Translations under genes and position numbers: made by a program
Part shown: one piece after another, positions 1 through 15,000 of the stretch
Layout of the letters: each line of letters begins with the position of its first letter
Position numbering within the stretch: the stretch's first letter is position 1
Notes under the pieces: generated by a model
What the model saw: only the letters and a program-made list of their open reading frames with translations
Database searches by the model: none
What the model was told of the DNA's origin: nothing
Assembly (NCBI GenBank): GCA_964017235.1
Contig: OZ024938.1
Span: 4,207,454-4,271,453 of the forward strand
DNA: 64,000 bases
From: Sabellastarte sp. h YS-2021
Lineage: Eukaryota; Annelida; Polychaeta; Sabellida; Sabellidae
Direction: 5' to 3'

Positions 1-3000
1 TTCTGATTAGACATGTAATGCTCCAAATGTGCCTAAAATATCCTCATTAATTATTAGAATATGCAGGAAATTAAATTTGGGCTTAATGTTAACAATATTA
101 TGACATACCTGACATATTCCACCTGAGGGGTGGTATGGGGGGCTCCCCCACCCCGGATATTGAAATTCCTAAAGTAGCCCTCGAGTGGGCCAGCCCTAAA
201 CAAAATCATTCTCTGATATAAACTGAGTTTCCTGTGAAAATTGCAGCCAGATTGACAAACTTTAAGGGGTGTTTTGGGCTGATCTGGCATTTAACCTTAC
301 CCTCGCCAACTACACTCCCTGAACCTGCACTTTGGGCTAGATATGAATTTCTGAATGAACACACTACTAAAATTCATTTCAGGGGCGACTCCTGTGTGAA
401 TCAATGTGGTTTTCAACCTTGAATCTACCTTAATTGAGAATATATCAGCATTTCCTGATACAGCCATCTGGGGCTGTATTTTCGCCTTCCTGGATCACAT
501 ATGACACATGTGACACCACTGGGATACCAGATGTAATCCTAAAAACCTATGCAGTCAGATTTAGTATGTGGCAAGTGATTTTTAGGCCAAATTTCAGACT
601 TATAGACCAATATTTGGTACTGGTTTGGGCTGAATTACATCTATTTTTGGCTATATTTAGAACAATATTTTGGTGGAATAATTTCTGATTAGACATGTAA
701 TGCTCCAAATGTGCCTAAAATATCCTCATTAATTATTAGAATATGCAGGAAATTAAATTTGGGCTTAATGTTAACAATATTATGACATACCTGACATATT
801 CCACCTGAGGGGTGGTATGGGGGGCTCCCCCACCCCGGATATTGAAATTCCTAAAGTAGCCCTCGAGTGGGCCAGCCCTAAACAAAATCATTCTCTGATA
901 TAAACTGAGTTTCCTGTGAAAATTGCAGCCAGATTGACAAACTTTAAGGGGTGTTTTGGGCTGATCTGGCATTTAACCTTACCCTCGCCAACTACACTCC
1001 CTGAACCTGCACTTTGGGCTAGATATGAATTTCTGAATGAACACACTACTAAAATTCATTTCAGGGGCGACTCCTGTGTGAATCAATGTGGTTTTCAACC
1101 TTGAATCTACCTTAATTGAGAATATATCAGCATTTCCTGATACAGCCATCTGGGGCTGTATTTTCGCCTTCCTGGATCACATATGACACATGTGACACCA
1201 CTGGGATACCAGATGTAATCCTAAAACCTATGCAGTCAGATTTAGTATGTGGCAAGTGATTTTTAGGCCAAATTTCAGACTTATAGACCAATATTTGGTA
1301 CTGGTTTGGGCTGAATTACATCTATTTTTGGCTATATTTAGAACAATATTTTGGTGGAATAATTTCTGATTAGACATGTAATGCTCCAAATGTGCCTAAA
1401 ATATCCTCATTAATTATTAGAATATGCAGGAAATTAAATTTGGGCTTAATGTTAACAATATTATGACATACCTGACATATTCCACCTGAGGGGTGGTATG
1501 GGGGGCTCCCCCACCCCGGATATTGAAATTCCTAAAGTAGCCCTCGAGTGGGCCAGCCCTAAACAAAATCATTCTCTGATATAAACTGAGTTTCCTGTGA
1601 AAATTGCAGCCAGATTGACAAACTTTAAGGGGTGTTTTGGGCTGATCTGGCATTTAACCTTACCCTCGCCAACTACACTCCCTGAACCTGCACTTTGGGC
1701 TAGATATGAATTTCTGAATGAACACACTACTAAAATTCATTTCAGGGGCGACTCCTGTGTGAATCAATGTGGTTTTCAACCTTGAATCTACCTTAATTGA
1801 GAATATATCAGCATTTCCTGATACAGCCATCTGGGGCTGTATTTTCGCCTTCCTGGATCACATATGACACATGTGACACCACTGGGATACCAGATGTAAT
1901 CCTAAAACCTATGCAGTCAGATTTAGTATGTGGCAAGTGATTTTTAGGCCAAATTTCAGACTTATAGACCAATATTTGGTACTGGTTTGGGCTGAATTAC
2001 ATCTATTTTTGGCTATATTTAGAACAATATTTTGGTGGAATAATTTCTGATTAGACATGTAATGCTCCAAATGTGCCTAAAATATCCTCATTAATTATTA
2101 GAATATGCAGGAAATTAAATTTGGGCTTAATGTTAACAATATTATGACATACCTGACATATTCCACCTGAGGGGTGGTATGGGGGGCTCCCCCACCCCGG
2201 ATATTGAAATTCCTAAAGTAGCCCTCGAGTGGGCCAGCCCTAAACAAAATCATTCTCTGATATAAACTGAGTTTCCTGTGAAAATTGCAGCCAGATTGAC
2301 AAACTTTAAGGGGTGTTTTGGGCTGATCTGGCATTTAACCTTACCCTCGCCAACTACACTCCCTGAACCTGCACTTTGGGCTAGATATGAATTTCTGAAT
2401 GAACACACTACTAAAATTCATTTCAGGGGCGACTCCTGTGTGAATCAATGTGGTTTTCAACCTTGAATCTACCTTAATTGAGAATATATCAGCATTTCCT
2501 GATACAGCCATCTGGGGCTGTATTTTCGCCTTCCTGGATCACATATGACACATGTGACACCACTGGGATACCAGATGTAATCCTAAAACCTATGCAGTCA
2601 GATTTAGTATGTGGCAAGTGATTTTTAGGCCAAATTTCAGACTTATAGACCAATATTTGGTACTGGTTTGGGCTGAATTACATCTATTTTTGGCTATATT
2701 TAGAACAATATTTTGGTGGAATAATTTCTGATTAGACATGTAATGCTCCAAATGTGCCTAAAATATCCTCATTAATTATTAGAATATGCAGGAAATTAAA
2801 TTTGGGCTTAATGTTAACAATATTATGACATACCTGACATATTCCACCTGAGGGGTGGTATGGGGGCTCCCCCACCCCGGATATTGAAATTCCTAAAGTA
2901 GCCCTCGAGTGGGCCAGCCCTAAACAAAATCATTCTCTGATATAAACTGAGTTTCCTGTGAAAATTGCAGCCAGATTGACAAACTTTAAGGGGTGTTTTG

Positions 3001-6000
3001 GGCTGATCTGGCATTTAACCTTACCCTCGCCAACTACACTCCCTGAACCTGCACTTTGGGCTAGATATGAATTTCTGAATGAACACACTACTAAAATTCA
3101 TTTCAGGGCGACTCCTGTGTGAATCAATGTGGTTTTCAACCTTGAATCTACCTTAATTGAGAATATATCAGCATTTCCTGATACAGCCATCTGGGGCTGT
3201 ATTTTCGCCTTCCTGGATCACATATGACACATGTGACACCACTGGGATACCAGATGTAATCCTAAAACCTATGCAGTCAGATTTAGTATGTGGCAAGTGA
3301 TTTTTAGGCCAAATTTCAGACTTATAGACCAATATTTGGTACTGGTTTGGGCTGAATTACATCTATTTTTGGCTATATTTAGAACAATATTTTGGTGGAA
3401 TAATTTCTGATTAGACATGTAATGCTCCAAATGTGCCTAAAATATCCTCATTAATTATTAGAATATGCAGGAAATTAAATTTGGGCTTAATGTTAACAAT
3501 ATTATGACATACCTGACATATTCCACCTGAGGGGTGGTATGGGGGGCTCCCCCACCCCGGATATTGAAATTCCTAAAGTAGCCCTCGAGTGGGCCAGCCC
3601 TAAACAAAATCATTCTCTGATATAAACTGAGTTTCCTGTGAAAATTGCAGCCAGATTGACAAACTTTAAGGGGTGTTTTGGGCTGATCTGGCATTTAACC
3701 TTACCCTCGCCAACTACACTCCCTGAACCTGCACTTTGGGCTAGATATGAATTTCTGAATGAACACACTACTAAAATTCATTTCAGGGGCGACTCCTGTG
3801 TGAATCAATGTGGTTTTCAACCTTGAATCTACCTTAATTGAGAATATATCAGCATTTCCTGATACAGCCATCTGGGGCTGTATTTTCGCCTTCCTGGATC
3901 ACATATGACACATGTGACACCACTGGGATACCAGATGTAATCCTAAAACCTATGCAGTCAGATTTAGTATGTGGCAAGTGATTTTTAGGCCAAATTTCAG
4001 ACTTATAGACCAATATTTGGTACTGGTTTGGGCTGAATTACATCTATTTTTGGCTATATTTAGAACAATATTTTGGTGGAATAATTTCTGATTAGACATG
4101 TAATGCTCCAAATGTGCCTAAAATATCCTCATTAATTATTAGAATATGCAGGAAATTAAATTTGGGCTTAATGTTAACAATATTATGACATACCTGACAT
4201 ATTCCACCTGAGGGGTGGTATGGGGGGCTCCCCCACCCCGGATATTGAAATTCCTAAAGTAGCCCTCGAGTGGGCCAGCCCTAAACAAAATCATTCTCTG
4301 ATATAAACTGAGTTTCCTGTGAAAATTGCAGCCAGATTGACAAACTTTAAGGGGTGTTTTGGGCTGATCTGGCATTTAACCTTACCCTCGCCAACTACAC
4401 TCCCTGAACCTGCACTTTGGGCTAGATATGAATTTCTGAATGAACACACTACTAAAATTCATTTCAGGGGCGACTCCTGTGTGAATCAATGTGGTTTTCA
4501 ACCTTGAATCTACCTTAATTGAGAATATATCAGCATTTCCTGATACAGCCATCTGGGGCTGTATTTTCGCCTTCCTGGATCACATATGACACATGTGACA
4601 CCACTGGGATACCAGATGTAATCCTAAAACCTATGCAGTCAGATTTAGTATGTGGCAAGTGATTTTTAGGCCAAATTTCAGACTTATAGACCAATATTTG
4701 GTACTGGTTTGGGCTGAATTACATCTATTTTTGGCTATATTTAGAACAATATTTTGGTGGAATAATTTCTGATTAGACATGTAATGCTCCAAATGTGCCT
4801 AAAATATCCTCATTAATTATTAGAATATGCAGGAAATTAAATTTGGGCTTAATGTTAACAATATTATGACATACCTGACATATTCCACCTGAGGGGTGGT
4901 ATGGGGGGCTCCCCCACCCCGGATATTGAAATTCCTAAAGTAGCCCTCGAGTGGGCCAGCCCTAAACAAAATCATTCTCTGATATAAACTGAGTTTCCTG
5001 TGAAAATTGCAGCCAGATTGACAAACTTTAAGGGGTGTTTTGGGCTGATCTGGCATTTAACCTTACCCTCGCCAACTACACTCCCTGAACCTGCACTTTG
5101 GGCTAGATATGAATTTCTGAATGAACACACTACTAAAATTCATTTCAGGGGCGACTCCTGTGTGAATCAATGTGGTTTTCAACCTTGAATCTACCTTAAT
5201 TGAGAATATATCAGCATTTCCTGATACAGCCATCTGGGGCTGTATTTTCGCCTTCCTGGATCACATATGACACATGTGACACCACTGGGATACCAGATGT
5301 AATCCTAAAACCTATGCAGTCAGATTTAGTATGTGGCAAGTGATTTTTAGGCCAAATTTCAGACTTATAGACCAATATTTGGTACTGGTTTGGGCTGAAT
5401 TACATCTATTTTTGGCTATATTTAGAACAATATTTTGGTGGAATAATTTCTGATTAGACATGTAATGCTCCAAATGTGCCTAAAATATCCTCATTAATTA
5501 TTAGAATATGCAGGAAATTAAATTTGGGCTTAATGTTAACAATATTATGACATACCTGACATATTCCACCTGAGGGGTGGTATGGGGGGCTCCCCCACCC
5601 CGGATATTGAAATTCCTAAAGTAGCCCTCGAGTGGGCCAGCCCTAAACAAAATCATTCTCTGATATAAACTGAGTTTCCTGTGAAAATTGCAGCCAGATT
5701 GACAAACTTTAAGGGGTGTTTTGGGCTGATCTGGCATTTAACCTTACCCTCGCCAACTACACTCCCTGAACCTGCACTTTGGGCTAGATATGAATTTCTG
5801 AATGAACACACTACTAAAATTCATTTCAGGGGCGACTCCTGTGTGAATCAATGTGGTTTTCAACCTTGAATCTACCTTAATTGAGAATATATCAGCATTT
5901 CCTGATACAGCCATCTGGGGCTGTATTTTCGCCTTCCTGGATCACATATGACACATGTGACACCACTGGGATACCAGATGTAATCCTAAAACCTATGCAG

Positions 6001-9000
6001 TCAGATTTAGTATGTGGCAAGTGATTTTTAGGCCAAATTTCAGACTTATAGACCAATATTTGGTACTGGTTTGGGCTGAATTACATCTATTTTTGGCTAT
6101 ATTTAGAACAATATTTTGGTGGAATAATTTCTGATTAGACATGTAATGCTCCAAATGTGCCTAAAATATCCTCATTAATTATTAGAATATGCAGGAAATT
6201 AAATTTGGGCTTAATGTTAACAATATTATGACATACCTGACATATTCCACCTGAGGGGTGGTATGGGGGGCTCCCCCACCCCGGATATTGAAATTCCTAA
6301 AGTAGCCCTCGAGTGGGCCAGCCCTAAACAAAATCATTCTCTGATATAAACTGAGTTTCCTGTGAAAATTGCAGCCAGATTGACAAACTTTAAGGGGTGT
6401 TTTGGGCTGATCTGGCATTTAACCTTACCCTCGCCAACTACACTCCCTGAACCTGCACTTTGGGCTAGATATGAATTTCTGAATGAACACACTACTAAAA
6501 TTCATTTCAGGGGCGACTCCTGTGTGAATCAATGTGGTTTTCAACCTTGAATCTACCTTAATTGAGAATATATCAGCATTTCCTGATACAGCCATCTGGG
6601 GCTGTATTTTCGCCTTCCTGGATCACATATGACACATGTGACACCACTGGGATACCAGATGTAATCCTAAAACCTATGCAGTCAGATTTAGTATGTGGCA
6701 AGTGATTTTTAGGCCAAATTTCAGACTTATAGACCAATATTTGGTACTGGTTTGGGCTGAATTACATCTATTTTTGGCTATATTTAGAACAATATTTTGG
6801 TGGAATAATTTCTGATTAGACATGTAATGCTCCAAATGTGCCTAAAATATCCTCATTAATTATTAGAATATGCAGGAAATTAAATTTGGGCTTAATGTTA
6901 ACAATATTATGACATACCTGACATATTCCACCTGAGGGGTGGTATGGGGGGCTCCCCACCCCGGATATTGAAATTCCTAAAGTAGCCCTCGAGTGGGCCA
7001 GCCCTAAACAAAATCATTCTCTGATATAAACTGAGTTTCCTGTGAAAATTGCAGCCAGATTGACAAACTTTAAGGGGTGTTTTGGGCTGATCTGGCATTT
7101 AACCTTACCCTCGCCAACTACACTCCCTGAACCTGCACTTTGGGCTAGATATGAATTTCTGAATGAACACACTACTAAAATTCATTTCAGGGGCGACTCC
7201 TGTGTGAATCAATGTGGTTTTCAACCTTGAATCTACCTTAATTGAGAATATATCAGCATTTCCTGATACAGCCATCTGGGGCTGTATTTTCGCCTTCCTG
7301 GATCACATATGACACATGTGACACCACTGGGATACCAGATGTAATCCTAAAACCTATGCAGTCAGATTTAGTATGTGGCAAGTGATTTTTAGGCCAAATT
7401 TCAGACTTATAGACCAATATTTGGTACTGGTTTGGGCTGAATTACATCTATTTTTGGCTATATTTAGAACAATATTTTGGTGGAATAATTTCTGATTAGA
7501 CATGTAATGCTCCAAATGTGCCTAAAATATCCTCATTAATTATTAGAATATGCAGGAAATTAAATTTGGGCTTAATGTTAACAATATTATGACATACCTG
7601 ACATATTCCACCTGAGGGGTGGTATGGGGGGCTCCCCCACCCCGGATATTGAAATTCCTAAAGTAGCCCTCGAGTGGGCCAGCCCTAAACAAAATCATTC
7701 TCTGATATAAACTGAGTTTCCTGTGAAAATTGCAGCCAGATTGACAAACTTTAAGGGGTGTTTTGGGCTGATCTGGCATTTAACCTTACCCTCGCCAACT
7801 ACACTCCCTGAACCTGCACTTTGGGCTAGATATGAATTTCTGAATGAACACACTACTAAAATTCATTTCAGGGGCGACTCCTGTGTGAATCAATGTGGTT
7901 TTCAACCTTGAATCTACCTTAATTGAGAATATATCAGCATTTCCTGATACAGCCATCTGGGGCTGTATTTTCGCCTTCCTGGATCACATATGACACATGT
8001 GACACCACTGGGATACCAGATGTAATCCTAAAACCTATGCAGTCAGATTTAGTATGTGGCAAGTGATTTTTAGGCCAAATTTCAGACTTATAGACCAATA
8101 TTTGGTACTGGTTTGGGCTGAATTACATCTATTTTTGGCTATATTTAGAACAATATTTTGGTGGAATAATTTCTGATTAGACATGTAATGCTCCAAATGT
8201 GCCTAAAATATCCTCATTAATTATTAGAATATGCAGGAAATTAAATTTGGGCTTAATGTTAACAATATTATGACATACCTGACATATTCCACCTGAGGGG
8301 TGGTATGGGGGGCTCCCCCACCCCGGATATTGAAATTCCTAAAGTAGCCCTCGAGTGGGCCAGCCCTAAACAAAATCATTCTCTGATATAAACTGAGTTT
8401 CCTGTGAAAATTGCAGCCAGATTGACAAACTTTAAGGGGTGTTTTGGGCTGATCTGGCATTTAACCTTACCCTCGCCAACTACACTCCCTGAACCTGCAC
8501 TTTGGGCTAGATATGAATTTCTGAATGAACACACTACTAAAATTCATTTCAGGGGCGACTCCTGTGTGAATCAATGTGGTTTTCAACCTTGAATCTACCT
8601 TAATTGAGAATATATCAGCATTTCCTGATACAGCCATCTGGGGCTGTATTTTCGCCTTCCTGGATCACATATGACACATGTGACACCACTGGGATACCAG
8701 ATGTAATCCTAAAACCTATGCAGTCAGATTTAGTATGTGGCAAGTGATTTTTAGGCCAAATTTCAGACTTATAGACCAATATTTGGTACTGGTTTGGGCT
8801 GAATTACATCTATTTTTGGCTATATTTAGAACAATATTTTGGTGGAATAATTTCTGATTAGACATGTAATGCTCCAAATGTGCCTAAAATATCCTCATTA
8901 ATTATTAGAATATGCAGGAAATTAAATTTGGGCTTAATGTTAACAATATTATGACATACCTGACATATTCCACCTGAGGGGTGGTATGGGGGGCTCCCCC

Positions 9001-12000
9001 ACCCCGGATATTGAAATTCCTAAAGTAGCCCTCGAGTGGGCCAGCCCTAAACAAAATCATTCTCTGATATAAACTGAGTTTCCTGTGAAAATTGCAGCCA
9101 GATTGACAAACTTTAAGGGGTGTTTTGGGCTGATCTGGCATTTAACCTTACCCTCGCCAACTACACTCCCTGAACCTGCACTTTGGGCTAGATATGAATT
9201 TCTGAATGAACACACTACTAAAATTCATTTCAGGGGCGACTCCTGTGTGAATCAATGTGGTTTTCAACCTTGAATCTACCTTAATTGAGAATATATCAGC
9301 ATTTCCTGATACAGCCATCTGGGGCTGTATTTTCGCCTTCCTGGATCACATATGACACATGTGACACCACTGGGATACCAGATGTAATCCTAAAACCTAT
9401 GCAGTCAGATTTAGTATGTGGCAAGTGATTTTTAGGCCAAATTTCAGACTTATAGACCAATATTTGGTACTGGTTTGGGCTGAATTACATCTATTTTTGG
9501 CTATATTTAGAACAATATTTTGGTGGAATAATTTCTGATTAGACATGTAATGCTCCAAATGTGCCTAAAATATCCTCATTAATTATTAGAATATGCAGGA
9601 AATTAAATTTGGGCTTAATGTTAACAATATTATGACATACCTGACATATTCCACCTGAGGGGTGGTATGGGGGGCTCCCCCACCCCGGATATTGAAATTC
9701 CTAAAGTAGCCCTCGAGTGGGCCAGCCCTAAACAAAATCATTCTCTGATATAAACTGAGTTTCCTGTGAAAATTGCAGCCAGATTGACAAACTTTAAGGG
9801 GTGTTTTGGGCTGATCTGGCATTTAACCTTACCCTCGCCAACTACACTCCCTGAACCTGCACTTTGGGCTAGATATGAATTTCTGAATGAACACACTACT
9901 AAAATTCATTTCAGGGGCGACTCCTGTGTGAATCAATGTGGTTTTCAACCTTGAATCTACCTTAATTGAGAATATATCAGCATTTCCTGATACAGCCATC
10001 TGGGGCTGTATTTTCGCCTTCCTGGATCACATATGACACATGTGACACCACTGGGATACCAGATGTAATCCTAAAACCTATGCAGTCAGATTTAGTATGT
10101 GGCAAGTGATTTTTAGGCCAAATTTCAGACTTATAGACCAATATTTGGTACTGGTTTGGGCTGAATTACATCTATTTTTGGCTATATTTAGAACAATATT
10201 TTGGTGGAATAATTTCTGATTAGACATGTAATGCTCCAAATGTGCCTAAAATATCCTCATTAATTATTAGAATATGCAGGAAATTAAATTTGGGCTTAAT
10301 GTTAACAATATTATGACATACCTGACATATTCCACCTGAGGGGTGGTATGGGGGGCTCCCCCACCCCGGATATTGAAATTCCTAAAGTAGCCCTCGAGTG
10401 GGCCAGCCCTAAACAAAATCATTCTCTGATATAAACTGAGTTTCCTGTGAAAATTGCAGCCAGATTGACAAACTTTAAGGGGTGTTTTGGGCTGATCTGG
10501 CATTTAACCTTACCCTCGCCAACTACACTCCCTGAACCTGCACTTTGGGCTAGATATGAATTTCTGAATGAACACACTACTAAAATTCATTTCAGGGGCG
10601 ACTCCTGTGTGAATCAATGTGGTTTTCAACCTTGAATCTACCTTAATTGAGAATATATCAGCATTTCCTGATACAGCCATCTGGGGCTGTATTTTCGCCT
10701 TCCTGGATCACATATGACACATGTGACACCACTGGGATACCAGATGTAATCCTAAAACCTATGCAGTCAGATTTAGTATGTGGCAAGTGATTTTTAGGCC
10801 AAATTTCAGACTTATAGACCAATATTTGGTACTGGTTTGGGCTGAATTACATCTATTTTTGGCTATATTTAGAACAATATTTTGGTGGAATAATTTCTGA
10901 TTAGACATGTAATGCTCCAAATGTGCCTAAAATATCCTCATTAATTATTAGAATATGCAGGAAATTAAATTTGGGCTTAATGTTAACAATATTATGACAT
11001 ACCTGACATATTCCACCTGAGGGGTGGTATGGGGGGCTCCCCCACCCCGGATATTGAAATTCCTAAAGTAGCCCTCGAGTGGGCCAGCCCTAAACAAAAT
11101 CATTCTCTGATATAAACTGAGTTTCCTGTGAAAATTGCAGCCAGATTGACAAACTTTAAGGGGTGTTTTGGGCTGATCTGGCATTTAACCTTACCCTCGC
11201 CAACTACACTCCCTGAACCTGCACTTTGGGCTAGATATGAATTTCTGAATGAACACACTACTAAAATTCATTTCAGGGGCGACTCCTGTGTGAATCAATG
11301 TGGTTTTCAACCTTGAATCTACCTTAATTGAGAATATATCAGCATTTCCTGATACAGCCATCTGGGGCTGTATTTTCGCCTTCCTGGATCACATATGACA
11401 CATGTGACACCACTGGGATACCAGATGTAATCCTAAAACCTATGCAGTCAGATTTAGTATGTGGCAAGTGATTTTTAGGCCAAATTTCAGACTTATAGAC
11501 CAATATTTGGTACTGGTTTGGGCTGAATTACATCTATTTTTGGCTATATTTAGAACAATATTTTGGTGGAATAATTTCTGATTAGACATGTAATGCTCCA
11601 AATGTGCCTAAAATATCCTCATTAATTATTAGAATATGCAGGAAATTAAATTTGGGCTTAATGTTAACAATATTATGACATACCTGACATATTCCACCTG
11701 AGGGGTGGTATGGGGGGCTCCCCCACCCCGGATATTGAAATTCCTAAAGTAGCCCTCGAGTGGGCCAGCCCTAAACAAAATCATTCTCTGATATAAACTG
11801 AGTTTCCTGTGAAAATTGCAGCCAGATTGACAAACTTTAAGGGGTGTTTTGGGCTGATCTGGCATTTAACCTTACCCTCGCCAACTACACTCCCTGAACC
11901 TGCACTTTGGGCTAGATATGAATTTCTGAATGAACACACTACTAAAATTCATTTCAGGGGCGACTCCTGTGTGAATCAATGTGGTTTTCAACCTTGAATC

Positions 12001-15000
12001 TACCTTAATTGAGAATATATCAGCATTTCCTGATACAGCCATCTGGGGCTGTATTTTCGCCTTCCTGGATCACATATGACACATGTGACACCACTGGGAT
12101 ACCAGATGTAATCCTAAAACCTATGCAGTCAGATTTAGTATGTGGCAAGTGATTTTTAGGCCAAATTTCAGACTTATAGACCAATATTTGGTACTGGTTT
12201 GGGCTGAATTACATCTATTTTTGGCTATATTTAGAACAATATTTTGGTGGAATAATTTCTGATTAGACATGTAATGCTCCAAATGTGCCTAAAATATCCT
12301 CATTAATTATTAGAATATGCAGGAAATTAAATTTGGGCTTAATGTTAACAATATTATGACATACCTGACATATTCCACCTGAGGGGTGGTATGGGGGGCT
12401 CCCCCACCCCGGATATTGAAATTCCTAAAGTAGCCCTCGAGTGGGCCAGCCCTAAACAAAATCATTCTCTGATATAAACTGAGTTTCCTGTGAAAATTGC
12501 AGCCAGATTGACAAACTTTAAGGGGTGTTTTGGGCTGATCTGGCATTTAACCTTACCCTCGCCAACTACACTCCCTGAACCTGCACTTTGGGCTAGATAT
12601 GAATTTCTGAATGAACACACTACTAAAATTCATTTCAGGGGCGACTCCTGTGTGAATCAATGTGGTTTTCAACCTTGAATCTACCTTAATTGAGAATATA
12701 TCAGCATTTCCTGATACAGCCATCTGGGGCTGTATTTTCGCCTTCCTGGATCACATATGACACATGTGACACCACTGGGATACCAGATGTAATCCTAAAA
12801 CCTATGCAGTCAGATTTAGTATGTGGCAAGTGATTTTTAGGCCAAATTTCAGACTTATAGACCAATATTTGGTACTGGTTTGGGCTGAATTACATCTATT
12901 TTTGGCTATATTTAGAACAATATTTTGGTGGAATAATTTCTGATTAGACATGTAATGCTCCAAATGTGCCTAAAATATCCTCATTAATTATTAGAATATG
13001 CAGGAAATTAAATTTGGGCTTAATGTTAACAATATTATGACATACCTGACATATTCCACCTGAGGGGTGGTATGGGGGGCTCCCCCACCCCGGATATTGA
13101 AATTCCTAAAGTAGCCCTCGAGTGGGCCAGCCCTAAACAAAATCATTCTCTGATATAAACTGAGTTTCCTGTGAAAATTGCAGCCAGATTGACAAACTTT
13201 AAGGGGTGTTTTGGGCTGATCTGGCATTTAACCTTACCCTCGCCAACTACACTCCCTGAACCTGCACTTTGGGCTAGATATGAATTTCTGAATGAACACA
13301 CTACTAAAATTCATTTCAGGGGCGACTCCTGTGTGAATCAATGTGGTTTTCAACCTTGAATCTACCTTAATTGAGAATATATCAGCATTTCCTGATACAG
13401 CCATCTGGGGCTGTATTTTCGCCTTCCTGGATCACATATGACACATGTGACACCACTGGGATACCAGATGTAATCCTAAAACCTATGCAGTCAGATTTAG
13501 TATGTGGCAAGTGATTTTTAGGCCAAATTTCAGACTTATAGACCAATATTTGGTACTGGTTTGGGCTGAATTACATCTATTTTTGGCTATATTTAGAACA
13601 ATATTTTGGTGGAATAATTTCTGATTAGACATGTAATGCTCCAAATGTGCCTAAAATATCCTCATTAATTATTAGAATATGCAGGAAATTAAATTTGGGC
13701 TTAATGTTAACAATATTATGACATACCTGACATATTCCACCTGAGGGGTGGTATGGGGGGCTCCCCCACCCCGGATATTGAAATTCCTAAAGTAGCCCTC
13801 GAGTGGGCCAGCCCTAAACAAAATCATTCTCTGATATAAACTGAGTTTCCTGTGAAAATTGCAGCCAGATTGACAAACTTTAAGGGGTGTTTTGGGCTGA
13901 TCTGGCATTTAACCTTACCCTCGCCAACTACACTCCCTGAACCTGCACTTTGGGCTAGATATGAATTTCTGAATGAACACACTACTAAAATTCATTTCAG
14001 GGGCGACTCCTGTGTGAATCAATGTGGTTTTCAACCTTGAATCTACCTTAATTGAGAATATATCAGCATTTCCTGATACAGCCATCTGGGGCTGTATTTT
14101 CGCCTTCCTGGATCACATATGACACATGTGACACCACTGGGATACCAGATGTAATCCTAAAACCTATGCAGTCAGATTTAGTATGTGGCAAGTGATTTTT
14201 AGGCCAAATTTCAGACTTATAGACCAATATTTGGTACTGGTTTGGGCTGAATTACATCTATTTTTGGCTATATTTAGAACAATATTTTGGTGGAATAATT
14301 TCTGATTAGACATGTAATGCTCCAAATGTGCCTAAAATATCCTCATTAATTATTAGAATATGCAGGAAATTAAATTTGGGCTTAATGTTAACAATATTAT
14401 GACATACCTGACATATTCCACCTGAGGGGTGGTATGGGGGGCTCCCCCACCCCGGATATTGAAATTCCTAAAGTAGCCCTCGAGTGGGCCAGCCCTAAAC
14501 AAAATCATTCTCTGATATAAACTGAGTTTCCTGTGAAAATTGCAGCCAGATTGACAAACTTTAAGGGGTGTTTTGGGCTGATCTGGCATTTAACCTTACC
14601 CTCGCCAACTACACTCCCTGAACCTGCACTTTGGGCTAGATATGAATTTCTGAATGAACACACTACTAAAATTCATTTCAGGGGCGACTCCTGTGTGAAT
14701 CAATGTGGTTTTCAACCTTGAATCTACCTTAATTGAGAATATATCAGCATTTCCTGATACAGCCATCTGGGGCTGTATTTTCGCCTTCCTGGATCACATA
14801 TGACACATGTGACACCACTGGGATACCAGATGTAATCCTAAAACCTATGCAGTCAGATTTAGTATGTGGCAAGTGATTTTTAGGCCAAATTTCAGACTTA
14901 TAGACCAATATTTGGTACTGGTTTGGGCTGAATTACATCTATTTTTGGCTATATTTAGAACAATATTTTGGTGGAATAATTTCTGATTAGACATGTAATG

